NCBI GenBank assembly: GCA_946611835.1
Contig: CAMOEE010000003.1
Location: 1 to 33,861 of the forward strand
DNA: 33,861 nt
Origin: an uncultured Treponema sp.
Lineage (GTDB): Bacteria > Spirochaetota > Spirochaetia > Treponematales > Treponemataceae
Direction: 5' to 3'
Below the pieces are notes generated by a model. It was not told where the DNA came from and made no database searches. It saw nothing but the letters and a program-made list of their open reading frames with translations. Shown here piece by piece: positions 15,210-23,211 of the stretch. How positions within the stretch are numbered: position 1 is the first letter of the stretch; the number at the start of each line of letters is the position of its first letter. The position numbers and the translations under genes are program-made.

Positions 15210-17030
15210 TTAGTTGGCTGTGCGTGACACAAAGTTAAAGCAGACGATTATCAGAATCAGAACAAGAACAAGTTCCGTTGCGATAACCGCGCCGCTCCCG
15301 AGCATGATTACAAGCGCATAGCTGAACACCCGGAAAGCGTAAAGTCCGCACTCCATAACAAAATAAAGAATCACTGTAATTGCCGGCACGAGGAAAATCC
15401 ACTTGAATTTAAAAAGCTGCGAATCCTCAAGCCGGTAATTCCATGCCACACAGGCCATAAAAATACAGCAAATCAAAATAATCAGCGGGAAAGAAAGCCT
15501 GTACAAGAAATCAGAATTGTAAACTTCATAAGAATAGCCATATTCCCTTGTTTTCGGCAGAAACTTCATCAAAGAAATAAGACTCATTTTTGTGGAACCG
15601 GCGGCAGCATCACAAAGAAGATTGAAGTCCGCCTGTGGCATTGCGAGCACAAGATAGTTGTTCAGATACGGTTCATGAATGCGCGTATATTCGGCGTCAT
15701 ATTCATAAACCGGCGAAATCAGCCCGCCACGACCGCTCTTAGAGATACTCTCAAGCATGAGATAAGGAACATTTTTGAAGGATTCTTTGATTCCGAATGC
15801 GGCTTTTGCGGACTCATCAAATGTTTCAACTTTTTGCGAAAGCATTTTTGCATAAGGAACATAAACGGAACGGAGGAATTTTCCTTCAGCAGAATAAGTG
15901 AAAAGCGTAAAGCCCCTCAAATACTGAATCATGCGGCCGGAATTCTTTACAGGTGTGATTCCGCGGATATAAACGACATCCTTTGAGCCGTCATCATGGG
16001 GAACCGAGAAATAAATGTTGTTGTAGGCCTCAAAGCGGCGCAAATTCTCTACCTCTTCAACGAAGAAACACTGGTCTTCAAGCCTCTGTTCTACAATCGC
16101 ACTGAATTTAGCCACATCAGGATCACGGGCGGCCACATCTGAAATTGCAGAAATCTCAAGGAACTGGTAATAGGCCTCAATATTGTCACCACGGATAAAA
16201 GTCTTGTAGGCTTCCCTTTTTTTGCGGAACAAAATCTGCTCGTCGGTTTCCTTGATAGCAGTGACATCAAAAAGATGATTCCATGCCTCGCTCGCCAGAC
16301 GGTTCGCCTCATCGAGATTTATGTCTTTTTCGTTTCCGACCTCAACCGCCAGATAAGCGTAATAATGTGCATCAAACCACTTTTCTTCTTGTGCGGCTTT
16401 TTTTGCCTTGTTGAGAAGCGAAGTTATTGTCTCGCCCTTTGTCTCTTTTACAGGAACAAAAACAAATTTAGGCGGCTCAGGCCTGTCCAGAATCAGTTTC
16501 AGGGAATTAAGCTCAGCCTCGGCATGTTCCTTGATATAAGAGGCCTCTTTGTCCTTTGGATTAAGAAGAAGTGCATTGTAGGAATACTCAAAGGCAAGGT
16601 TCATGTTTCCTTTTATGTAATAGTCTTTGCCCAGAGTCAGAAATTCATTGAAAAGAACAGGCTTTATCTTAGCACGAGCCTGCTTTTGCTCAAAAAACGG
16701 AACCAGGACCTCAATAAATAATGATACGCAAGCCACAATCATGATTGAAGAAATCATCGTTTTTTTGAAATGCTTCATAATCAGCGGCGAATATTTGATT
16801 TTTGCTTTTTCTGAATCTTTTCCGTAAGCGATGGCACATCCAATCGCAAAAGAAGAAAAGACAAGGGCCGGGAAAAATTTACAGAAAAACAGGAAACCCC
16901 GGATAATAACATAAGACCTTTCCTCGCCGGGAAGAAGCAGGGGGACATTCTTCATCAAAACTGAGACGAGCAGACAAAGTGCAAATGCAATCACAGAATA
17001 AATTGCGACAATGATAGCTGTTTTTCTCAT
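15210..17030 (-). CDS. Membrane protein with TPR-like middle and 3+3 TM topology
   Basis: The 606-residue protein was not recognised. The N-terminus has about three hydrophobic segments (residues 5-27, 45-68 and 92-114). Residues about 125-310 are helical and look TPR-like (YYIKGNMNLAFEYSYNALLLNPKDKEA). A region rich in beta-type sequence follows (330-490), then three or more C-terminal membrane segments (about 505-600). The layout of three helices, an extracytoplasmic part and three helices recalls LptF/LptG permeases, but I see no sequence signature. The ATG overlaps the stop of the preceding gene as ATGA, so the two are translationally coupled and probably partner proteins. Confidence 0.8.
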   Translation of the reverse strand: MRKTAIIVAIYSVIAFALCLLVSVLMKNVPLLLPGEERSYVIIRGFLFFCKFFPALVFSSFAIGCAIAYGKDSEKAKIKYSPLIMKHFKKTMISSIMIVACVSLFIEVLVPFFEQKQARAKIKPVLFNEFLTLGKDYYIKGNMNLAFEYSYNALLLNPKDKEASYIKEHAEAELNSLKLILDRPEPPKFVFVPVKETKGETITSLLNKAKKAAQEEKWFDAHYYAYLAVEVGNEKDINLDEANRLASEAWNHLFDVTAIKETDEQILFRKKREAYKTFIRGDNIEAYYQFLEISAISDVAARDPDVAKFSAIVEQRLEDQCFFVEEVENLRRFEAYNNIYFSVPHDDGSKDVVYIRGITPVKNSGRMIQYLRGFTLFTYSAEGKFLRSVYVPYAKMLSQKVETFDESAKAAFGIKESFKNVPYLMLESISKSGRGGLISPVYEYDAEYTRIHEPYLNNYLVLAMPQADFNLLCDAAAGSTKMSLISLMKFLPKTREYGYSYEVYNSDFLYRLSFPLIILICCIFMACVAWNYRLEDSQLFKFKWIFLVPAITVILYFVMECGLYAFRVFSYALVIMLGSGAVIATELVLVLILIIVCFNFVSRTAN

Positions 17031-17992
17031 TCGTCACTCTCCAAAAGATATGTGCCGTTAAGCCTGTAAATTCCCATGAAGACCCCGAAAATGCCCAGTA
17101 AAAGGGCAATCGCAAGATTCACGAGAATAATCAGCGGGTCTTTTGCAGAGACAAGCCATGAAAGCCTTTGTGAGACCTCACGCACGACACCAGGCATTAT
17201 ATTCATGTAATACAGATAATTAACGACAACTACGGTAATAATTCCAATTATCACGAAAGTGACATTCGCAAGCTTCCATGAACTGGCAAACTGAAGTCCG
17301 AAAACCGAAAGAAGGGCAAGCCCCATCGAAGCGAATGAAAGCCAGGCCAGAAAGCCAAGGGCCGCACTGTACTCAGCGGCGGTAAGAAGAGCAGAATAAA
17401 GGGCCAGAGGGAATGTAACGATTTTAGGCGGTTCCAGTGAATTTTTTATAAGAATGTCTGAATAAGGGAAGGCTGACTCATTTTTGGCAGGAACATCAAA
17501 GAAAGGAACGACTGAATTCTCTGAATCCTGAAAATCAGAAGTATCGATAAAAAGCCCTTCTGCATTGCCGTTTTCCTCAATCCTGGAATAATAAATGACC
17601 CCGCCGGCATCTTTTCGGAAAAATCCGCTGCTGCTCGCCTCAACCCGTGTTTTAGCAAGAGAATTCTCATAGCGGACGGAAAGCTTTAAGTCAGCAGGAA
17701 CCAGAAGAAGCCATGAAAGAAGCCCGAAAATCATGTACATGGCAAAAGAAACGCCGTAATTCCCCGGGTGACGAACCATGTAAAGGACAAGAAGAACCTG
17801 TGAAAGCACGCAAACCAGAGGAAATGTAGTGAGAATGCCGGTTGTAAAAAAAGTTAATGAAAAGAAAGAAGCGGGAAGTCCCGTGACAAACATTGTAAGA
17901 TTGCAACTGAACATAAAAACCGTTGCGAAAAGGAGCGTACCTAAAAAGAGCGACGCCAGATAAATAATTGCAAGATAAAGAGCACGTTTCAT
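17027..17992 (-). CDS. Membrane protein of unknown function with LptF/G-like topology
   Basis: The 321-residue protein was not recognised. Three hydrophobic segments open it (about residues 5-30, 38-65 and 70-100), residues about 105-195 are polar and probably outside the membrane, and three to four hydrophobic segments close it. The next gene shows the same plan on a larger scale. The ATG at 17992 (MKRALYLAIIYL) was chosen over an upstream in-frame start at 18031, which would overlap the terminator of the preceding gene and add a poorly fitting 13 residues. A TATCCT nine bases upstream is a possible -10; no ribosome-binding site is evident. Confidence 0.75.
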   Translation of the reverse strand: MKRALYLAIIYLASLFLGTLLFATVFMFSCNLTMFVTGLPASFFSLTFFTTGILTTFPLVCVLSQVLLVLYMVRHPGNYGVSFAMYMIFGLLSWLLLVPADLKLSVRYENSLAKTRVEASSSGFFRKDAGGVIYYSRIEENGNAEGLFIDTSDFQDSENSVVPFFDVPAKNESAFPYSDILIKNSLEPPKIVTFPLALYSALLTAAEYSAALGFLAWLSFASMGLALLSVFGLQFASSWKLANVTFVIIGIITVVVVNYLYYMNIMPGVVREVSQRLSWLVSAKDPLIILVNLAIALLLGIFGVFMGIYRLNGTYLLESDE

Positions 17993-18011
17993 TATATTAC
18001 AAGGATACCAT

Positions 18012-18045
18012 GAAAAAACAAAAAAGACCACTTCTTTTGAAGTGG
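18012..18045 (-). terminator. Intrinsic terminator of the STAS gene
   Basis: On the minus strand CCACTTC-AAAA-GAAGTGG (plus 18028-18045), a 7-bp stem with a four-base loop, is followed by TCTTTTTTGTTTTTT. This is a textbook Rho-independent terminator 27 bases after the STAS stop. It separates that gene from the membrane-protein pair. Confidence 0.9.
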
Positions 18046-18072
18046 CTTTAAGATTTATTTACGGATTAGAAC

Positions 18073-18621
18073 TTAACCAAGGAATACCTGACCGTGCTGG
18101 TCGATTGCAAGAATAGACTTGCACTCTGAACATCGGAATCGACCGGCTCTTGTAGCCTTGAGGCGTTTTGAGCAGACCGGGCAGCTGAAAATCTTTGGGA
18201 AGATGCTTTCTGAAACAGGCGCTCCCTGCTTGAAGAAGTTGATTGCGTCTGCGATTGAGTCCTTGATATTGAAGAACTGAGAGAATCCCAAAAGCTGGAA
18301 GACTTCATAAACCTTAGGCTGGATTTCGAGCAATACAATATCTCCGCCCTTTGGCTTAATCATTTTAAGGAAGGCTGTGAATGAACCTATTCCTGTAGAT
18401 GAGACATAGTTGAGGGCAGAGCAGTTGAAAATCAAATTTACGAAACCTGCCTCTACAACTTTTGAGATTCGTTTCTGGAAGAAGCTTGAGTTATATGTAT
18501 CGATGTAGCCGTTCAAATAAATGACAAGGCCATTATCAACATCGTTGATTTTTTCAAGGGTAATCTTTAAGCTATCATCTTTTTCATCATTAAATCCAGG
18601 AACAAGGTTATTATTGCTCAT
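18073..18621 (-). CDS. STAS-domain anti-sigma factor antagonist with C-terminal zinc ribbon
   Basis: The 182-residue protein has a STAS domain over about residues 18-125, with the switch loop NYVSSTGIG; Ser74 or Ser75 matches the Ser phosphorylated by anti-sigma kinases in SpoIIAA-like proteins. The C-terminal 40 residues carry two CxxC pairs, Cys147/150 and Cys164/167, which form a probable zinc ribbon. Ordinary anti-sigma antagonists stop after the STAS domain, so the ribbon is an addition that may bind a partner or nucleic acid. The ATG follows GGAAG. It is monocistronic, with its own terminator. No anti-sigma kinase gene is in the window. Confidence 0.87.
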   Translation of the reverse strand: MSNNNLVPGFNDEKDDSLKITLEKINDVDNGLVIYLNGYIDTYNSSFFQKRISKVVEAGFVNLIFNCSALNYVSSTGIGSFTAFLKMIKPKGGDIVLLEIQPKVYEVFQLLGFSQFFNIKDSIADAINFFKQGAPVSESIFPKIFSCPVCSKRLKATRAGRFRCSECKSILAIDQHGQVFLG

Positions 18622-18691
18622 TCTACTTCCTACCTTAATATTAAAAGATACTTTAAGTCTTTCTATATTACACCAAAAATCTCTATTTCGT

Positions 18692-19465
18692 CTAGCAAAA
18701 TTTCATAGATTTTTGTGACGGTGACCAGCCCCTGTCAAGGCGGACTATCGTACCATTAATATCGGCATTTTGCAGAAGAAATAAAGCAGTTTCTGCAAGA
18801 GAAGGCAAAGAAATCATCGATTCGAGGGGCATTTTTGCAGAAAGTTCCATTTTCACTGACTCCGGAAGGTATTCAGTCTCCACAAAACCCGGGCAGATTG
18901 CATTGCAGGTGATTCCGTAATCAGCATAGGAGGCGGCTGTGGAAGAGACAAGCACATTCAGGCCGGATTTTGCGCCCGCATAGGCAGCATTTGTTGAGAA
19001 TTCAAGGCGATGTGAGGTTCCGCTCCCGCCAAAAAGCAGAATCCTTCCGAAGTGATTTTTCATCATCGCAGGCAGGGCAGAAGAAAGAAGGAAACCGGGA
19101 AGGGCGTAATCAAGCAGGGAAAGCTTTTCCCAGTCAGAAAGATTTGTCTCATGCAGGGATTTTTGCACGAAAGGCCCGAAACAGAGGCAGAGGATGTCGC
19201 ATTTTCTGGCAGATTCAGCAAGCGGAGAAGATTCCAGCGAATCAAAAGGAGATTCAAGAAGATTCTCAACGATTTTTTTTGGCCGCATCCCGCTAATCTC
19301 AAAAATTTCTTGTAAGAGGGAATCGAATTTTTCGCTCTCATGCCCGCCATGAAGAGTAAGCTCCACGCCGCACCGGGCCAAAGCCAGAGAAAGGGCCGAG
19401 CCGATTCCGCCAGAGCCACCGACAACAAGTGCCGTCTTTCCTTTTAAGCAAGAAGAAGAATTCAT
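18692..19465 (-). CDS. Short-chain dehydrogenase/reductase, FabG-like
   Basis: The 257-residue protein is a classical SDR with the dinucleotide-binding GGSGGIG at residues 16-22 and the active-site YAGAK in NAAYAGAKSGLNVL. CPGFVETEYLP after the active site is also typical. FabG (3-oxoacyl-ACP reductase) is the nearest common annotation, but no fatty-acid genes are nearby and the substrate is unknown. An extended -10, TGCTAGAAT, ends six bases before the ATG and there is no ribosome-binding site, so the mRNA may be leaderless. It diverges from the TrmJ-like gene across 249 bases. Confidence 0.85.
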   Translation of the reverse strand: MNSSSCLKGKTALVVGGSGGIGSALSLALARCGVELTLHGGHESEKFDSLLQEIFEISGMRPKKIVENLLESPFDSLESSPLAESARKCDILCLCFGPFVQKSLHETNLSDWEKLSLLDYALPGFLLSSALPAMMKNHFGRILLFGGSGTSHRLEFSTNAAYAGAKSGLNVLVSSTAASYADYGITCNAICPGFVETEYLPESVKMELSAKMPLESMISLPSLAETALFLLQNADINGTIVRLDRGWSPSQKSMKFC

Positions 19466-19471
19466 GGGAAT

Positions 19472-19480
19472 ATTCTAGCA
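19472..19480 (-). promoter_or_regulatory. Extended -10 of the SDR gene, predicted leaderless
   Basis: On the minus strand TGCTAGAAT (plus 19472-19480) is an extended -10 element whose hexamer ends six bases before the ATG at 19465. I see no good -35, which extended -10 promoters can do without. Confidence 0.45.
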
Positions 19481-19527
19481 TGAAATCGCCCAGAAGTCTC
19501 AGAGAATGCAAAAAATGTGGAAGCGAG

Positions 19528-19647
19528 AAGAAAAGCAAACGGCTGTTGAATCACTTGCAAGGTCAGTAAATTGTGCGGAAATCTCTTTTTCAGTCGATAA
19601 ATCGCTGAATAATCCCTTGCACCGTGATGAAACAGTCGTGCTTTTCT
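19528..19647. repeat. Imperfect 120-base inverted repeat in the SDR/trmJ gap
   Basis: The left arm (19528-19562) and the right arm (19615-19647) match as imperfect inverted copies of about 33 bases: AAAAGCA, CTGTT, ATCAC and TGCAAGG on the left reappear in order in the complement of the right arm. The centre holds a second dyad, TTCAG-t-CGAT-aa-ATCG-CTGAA. No convincing gene lies in the 249-base gap. The element sits between two divergent promoters and could be a degenerate miniature element or a structured regulatory site. Confidence 0.5.
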
Positions 19648-19677
19648 GGTAGCGGACACATTTTTTGTTTTATGCAA

Positions 19678-19707
19678 TTGATTCTTCTAGGGTATTTAAG
19701 CTAAAGT
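19678..19707 (+). promoter_or_regulatory. trmJ-like gene promoter, predicted leaderless
   Basis: TTGATT (19678-19683) and TAAAGT (19702-19707) are 18 bases apart. The -10 ends seven bases before the ATG at 19715, with no ribosome-binding site between. Confidence 0.45.
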
Positions 19708-19714
19708 TATCCTC

Positions 19715-20452
19715 ATGAATCTTTCAAATGTTGTGATTATTTTGTGTCGCCCCGAAGAAAGCCGCAATGTGGGGGCTGTCTGCCGTGCCATGGCCAACAA
19801 CGGACTGAAGAATCTCCGCATTGTGGGTAAAAAATCTGATTTTGATGAGGAGCGTGTCCGGATTCTGGCGATTCATGCCGCCCCAATTTGGGAAAAGGCC
19901 CGGTTTTTTGATTCTATAACCGAGGCCGCCAGGGACTGCACCCTTGTTGCCGGGACTACCCGCCGCCGGGGCAAAAAAAGGGGCAAGCTTCTTTTACCCG
20001 AGGAATTTGCCCAAAAGGCCGGCTCAATCACAAGTGACGGAAAGGTTGCCGTGGTTTTCGGAAACGAGAGAACAGGCCTTGAGGAAGAAGAGCTTGACGA
20101 ATGCAACATGGGTGTCACGATTCCTTCAAGCGATGAATTCGGCTCGCTAAACCTGTCTCATGCAGTACAAATTATATCCTATCACATTTTCAGAAAGTCA
20201 CTGGAAGAAAAAAATATGGCTTCCCGGGGCTACACACCGGTTTCTCTGGAGCGTCTAGAAAAAACAGTCAGTGAAATTACCGGGGATTTGCAGAAAATCG
20301 GCTTCTTTAAACTGGCAGGCCGGGATGACATGGAAAAATTCTGGACAGACATTCTTTCCCGCGCAGCGCTGAGCGAAAGTGAGGCAAAATACATCGAAAA
20401 GATTTTTGACAAAGCGGCAGGATTAAGTGGAAAGTTAAAAACAGAAAAGTGA
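19715..20452 (+). CDS. SpoU/TrmH-family RNA 2'-O-methyltransferase, TrmJ-like
   Basis: The 245-residue protein is a SPOUT methyltransferase that puts a methyl group on a ribose 2'-OH from S-adenosylmethionine. All three family motifs are visible: RPEESRNVGAVCRAM (motif 1), VAVVFGNERTGLEEEEL (motif 2) and PSSDEFGSLNLSHAVQIISYH (motif 3, trefoil knot). The group-1 layout with a C-terminal helical extension resembles TrmJ, which acts on position 32 of tRNA. The target is inferred from family, not shown. It converges on the sigma-54-type gene. Confidence 0.87.
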   Translation: MNLSNVVIILCRPEESRNVGAVCRAMANNGLKNLRIVGKKSDFDEERVRILAIHAAPIWEKARFFDSITEAARDCTLVAGTTRRRGKKRGKLLLPEEFAQKAGSITSDGKVAVVFGNERTGLEEEELDECNMGVTIPSSDEFGSLNLSHAVQIISYHIFRKSLEEKNMASRGYTPVSLERLEKTVSEITGDLQKIGFFKLAGRDDMEKFWTDILSRAALSESEAKYIEKIFDKAAGLSGKLKTEK

Positions 20453-20454
20453 AA

Positions 20455-20470
20455 GGGGAAAGCCTTCCCC
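20455..20470. terminator. Small hairpin between convergent genes
   Basis: GGGGAA-AGCC-TTCCCC forms a 6-bp stem with a four-base loop directly after the trmJ-like stop. It is followed by GAGACTCGC, which also follows the first hairpin in the repeat near 1845-1872 (CCGAGACTCGC). There is no U-tract, so termination is doubtful; it may be a stub of the same dispersed repeat family. Confidence 0.35.
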
Positions 20471-20479
20471 GAGACTCGC

Positions 20480-21577
20480 TTACACTTTAATGTGCCTTGG
20501 TTCGATTATGTCACCGTCGCAATAAAGTCTTGCGGCGTTCTTGAGACATTTTTCCAGCTGACGGATATTCCCTTTCCATGTAAAGGTTTGCAAGAGGCTT
20601 ATGGCTGAGTCCGAAATCTCTTTTTGAATCTTCTCGCGCTTTAAAATCATCCGGCATAAGTCAGGGATATCTTCCAGCCTTTCTCTCAATGGCGGAATTT
20701 TTAATGTGACATCGTTGATTCTGTAGAACAAATCGTCACGGAAAGTTTTTTCGAGGATTTTTCGCTCCAGGTTTGCGTTAGTTGCAAAAATCATCCTGTT
20801 ATCAACATGGATTTCCTTGTTAGAACCAATCCGGCTTATCACCGATTCGCTCAAAACCTTCAGCAATTTAACCTGGACCGAAGGACTGATTTCACCAATT
20901 TCATCCAGAAAGAGCGTTCCTCCGTCAGCTTCTTCAAAAAGGCCTTTGGATGAGACCGCCCCCGTGAATGCACCTTCCGTAACCCCGAAAAGTTTGGATT
21001 CAACCAGAGTTTCATTCATGTTGGAAATGACTTCACCCTTAAAAATCTTTTTCCGTCTTGGAGAAAGCTCATGTATTGCCCTTGCGACCGTCGTTTTTCC
21101 GGTTCCAGTCTCACCAAGAAGAAGGACAGGAACATCAAAAACGGCAACTCTTATAATATCTCGGCGAAGCTTAGAAATTGCGGCAGAAGAACCTGTAAGG
21201 CAGGCAAAGGCCGGACTAATCTCGCAATACTTCTGATAGTCCTTTGTATCAACATACTTTTCGGGTTCAGGTTTAGGCTTTTTCTCTTTTTTTGGCTCGA
21301 TTTCGTAAATTTCAGGCGGAATTTCTTTTGAAAGAAGGATATCAAGCTCGCTGATATCGGCATATTTAAAATATGGAATTGAATATTGATCAGTAAAAGC
21401 AAGGAAATTTGAATCGATACAGCTTTCAAGAACAAAAATATTTCTCGGCCCGTATTTCGCAATGGTTTTCTTAAGGATTACAAGATTAGAAGCGAAACGC
21501 ACAATCTTTTTGCAATTTTCCCGTGCAAATTCTATGTCGCTGAGTTTGTCGGAAAAAATCGTAATGGATTCTGTCAT
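20480..21577 (-). CDS. Sigma-54-interacting AAA+ activator without DNA-binding domain
   Basis: The 365-residue protein has an unrecognised N-terminal region (1-90, possibly a degenerate receiver), a Lys/Pro/Glu linker (90-110), and a full AAA+ core: Walker A GETGTGKT at 155-162, the sigma-54 contact loop GAFTGA at 202-207, Walker B TLFLDE at 221-226, and FRDDLFYRIN. It ends soon after the AAA+ lid (DIIEPRHIKV), with no helix-turn-helix. Activators lacking a DNA-binding domain, such as FlgR and the chlamydial CtcC, act from solution. GAFTGA intact predicts that it can still remodel sigma-54 holoenzyme. Its start touches the stop of the preceding gene. Confidence 0.85.
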   Translation of the reverse strand: MTESITIFSDKLSDIEFARENCKKIVRFASNLVILKKTIAKYGPRNIFVLESCIDSNFLAFTDQYSIPYFKYADISELDILLSKEIPPEIYEIEPKKEKKPKPEPEKYVDTKDYQKYCEISPAFACLTGSSAAISKLRRDIIRVAVFDVPVLLLGETGTGKTTVARAIHELSPRRKKIFKGEVISNMNETLVESKLFGVTEGAFTGAVSSKGLFEEADGGTLFLDEIGEISPSVQVKLLKVLSESVISRIGSNKEIHVDNRMIFATNANLERKILEKTFRDDLFYRINDVTLKIPPLRERLEDIPDLCRMILKREKIQKEISDSAISLLQTFTWKGNIRQLEKCLKNAARLYCDGDIIEPRHIKV

Positions 21578-22372
21578 TTATGATTCCTGATTTTTCTCCA
21601 GGCTGTCTACATGGTAAATTCCTTCCTCGCCCTTTTTATTCTTTTTGAACAACCTGGTGAAAATCAAAAGGATTTTGTACCACATATAAGGGAAAAACAG
21701 GAAGATTTTAAGAGGACTATGCCCGATTTCATTCCAGATTTCTTTTCCGGCATCAAAAGTCTTTTCGCTTACCCGGCGGATTCGGCCTGCAAAAATACCC
21801 AGGCAGTCAGGATAGTAGAGGAAAATGCTTGAAGAAAACCTGTCCCTGCGATGATAGGACCAGAGATTTTTTTCTTTTATGCCATCGCTGACAATTACAA
21901 GGGAGGGAGAAGCCTTAAAAATCGCCTGGACGACCGCATCCTCGGTACTTTTGGGAAAGTAACCGACATAACGACCGACAATTCTCAAGCTTTTGAAGGT
22001 ATCGTGAACATTGTGCTCGGCTTTTTGCAGCGTTTTTTTGCGTGAGCCCAGCATGTAGAGTGATTTGTAGTGATGGTCTAGAGTGTTAAGAATCTGAATC
22101 ACAGCATTGAAGGGGTTGTAACGCACTGGAACTTCGAGTTTAAGGAATCTTGCGCCCTTTAGAATGCTTTTTGAAACAGGGAGAATCAAATCTGCGTTGC
22201 GCAGGCAGTCACCAAAATCCTTTTTTTTGTTGCGGGCCTTGAGCAAATCCCAAATTGTCAGAAAAACAATCTGCTTAGTTCCGGGTTTTTCGAGGATTTT
22301 CATAATTTCTGCTTCAAGATTTTCTGGACGGCAAACATCAACAGGCACGCCAAGCAGTTCGATTCTAGTCAT
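21578..22372 (-). CDS. WecG/TagA/CpsF-like (GT26) protein with degenerate motifs
   Basis: The 264-residue protein resembles GT26 glycosyltransferases, which add N-acetylmannosamine-type sugars to lipid-linked acceptors in the envelope. Supporting segments are MLGSRKKTLQKAE, SLRIVGRYVGYF, the position of FDAGKEIW, and hydrophobic, basic C-terminal residues suited to membrane contact. However, the usual Asp-Gly after the alanine/leucine stretch (ADLILPDG-like) reads ADLILPVS, and the PKQE segment reads GIKEK. It may be inactive or have changed function. It is immediately upstream of, and abuts, the sigma-54-type gene, so the two probably work together. I am confident of the fold, not the activity. 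Confidence 0.65.
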   Translation of the reverse strand: MTRIELLGVPVDVCRPENLEAEIMKILEKPGTKQIVFLTIWDLLKARNKKKDFGDCLRNADLILPVSKSILKGARFLKLEVPVRYNPFNAVIQILNTLDHHYKSLYMLGSRKKTLQKAEHNVHDTFKSLRIVGRYVGYFPKSTEDAVVQAIFKASPSLVIVSDGIKEKNLWSYHRRDRFSSSIFLYYPDCLGIFAGRIRRVSEKTFDAGKEIWNEIGHSPLKIFLFFPYMWYKILLIFTRLFKKNKKGEEGIYHVDSLEKNQES

Positions 22373-22397
22373 TTTTAGATTCTCTTTTTTATTTAGT

Positions 22398-22417
22398 CAC
22401 AGATTAGCACAGATTAG
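22398..22417. repeat. Tandem duplicate of CACAGATTAG
   Basis: Two exact head-to-tail copies of CACAGATTAG lie in the 51-base gap between rsmE and the GT26-like gene. The repeat is too short to interpret further. It could be a paired binding site or a simple slippage product. Confidence 0.6.
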
Positions 22418-22423
22418 CGGCTA

Positions 22424-23209
22424 TTACAATAAGGATTGAAGGGCCGCAATTCCATAAAGGGCAGCCGTCTCGCAGCGAAGGATGTTTGTCTTCAAATGAA
22501 CCGCCGTAAAACCTGCTTCACAAAGGGATTTTACTTCTTCCGGGGAAAGTCCTCCTTCGCTTCCGCAGAAAAGAGCGGCTTTTTTGAGGCTTCCTTTTTT
22601 TTCACAGGCTTCGAGGATTGTAACTGTAGATTCGTTTCGCTCGTAAAGGACTATGGCAAGACTTTCCTCTGGAGCGAGATTCTGAACTTGCGCTTTCCAA
22701 AACTGGCAGGCTTCAGAAAGACTGACGCAGTTTTCGATTTTTGTGTTCACAGGGCTTCCGCTTTGCTGACGGGCTTCTTTTATGATGCGCTCAAACCTGT
22801 CGCCACGGAAATTCATTTTTTCGGCACCGGTCTGAGAGAATTCAGTCTGAACAGGGACTATTTTGGCCACTCCGCACTCAGTTGCCTGACGAAGGATTAA
22901 GTCGAATTTTGAAGATTTGGGAAGAGCCATAAAAAGCGTGAATTCACATTTCTCGATTGAGTCAGTGTCTTCAGGCTGATTTTCGACTGCAGAGCCGTCA
23001 ACAAGGTCACAAACCTGCAGTAAAATCTTTTTGCCCTTCTCGTCAATCTGGCAGACCGTCATTGGCTGCAATTCACCCGAAGGAAGACGAACATAAATCA
23101 TATCGCCGGAAGCAAGGCGCAGGACATTACGAAGATAGCGGAAATCCTTACCAATTATCGTGAGAAGCCCCTTACTGTCGAGATTCTTTTGAGAGATATA
23201 CTGACGCAA
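22424..23209 (-). CDS. rsmE: 16S rRNA (uracil1498-N3)-methyltransferase
   Basis: The 261-residue SPOUT methyltransferase modifies U1498 of 16S rRNA in the assembled 30S subunit. Supporting motifs are RLASGDMIYV in the N-terminal PUA-like domain, ALPKSSKFDLILRQATECGVAKIVPV, GSEGGLSPEEV and the C-terminal NILRCETAALYGIAALQ that is characteristic of RsmE. The start is a TTG at 23207-23209 giving MRQYI, which fits the family N-terminus; no ATG or GTG fits as well. It follows the protease stop by two bases, which suggests coupling that tolerates the weak start. Confidence 0.92.
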   Translation of the reverse strand: MRQYISQKNLDSKGLLTIIGKDFRYLRNVLRLASGDMIYVRLPSGELQPMTVCQIDEKGKKILLQVCDLVDGSAVENQPEDTDSIEKCEFTLFMALPKSSKFDLILRQATECGVAKIVPVQTEFSQTGAEKMNFRGDRFERIIKEARQQSGSPVNTKIENCVSLSEACQFWKAQVQNLAPEESLAIVLYERNESTVTILEACEKKGSLKKAALFCGSEGGLSPEEVKSLCEAGFTAVHLKTNILRCETAALYGIAALQSLL

Positions 23210-23211
23210 GG

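Noticed and set aside
19462..19677. 71-codon open frame on the minus strand upstream of the SDR gene
   Set aside because: It overlaps the inverted repeat at 19528-19647, ends inside the SDR start, and has no ribosome-binding site or recognisable motif.
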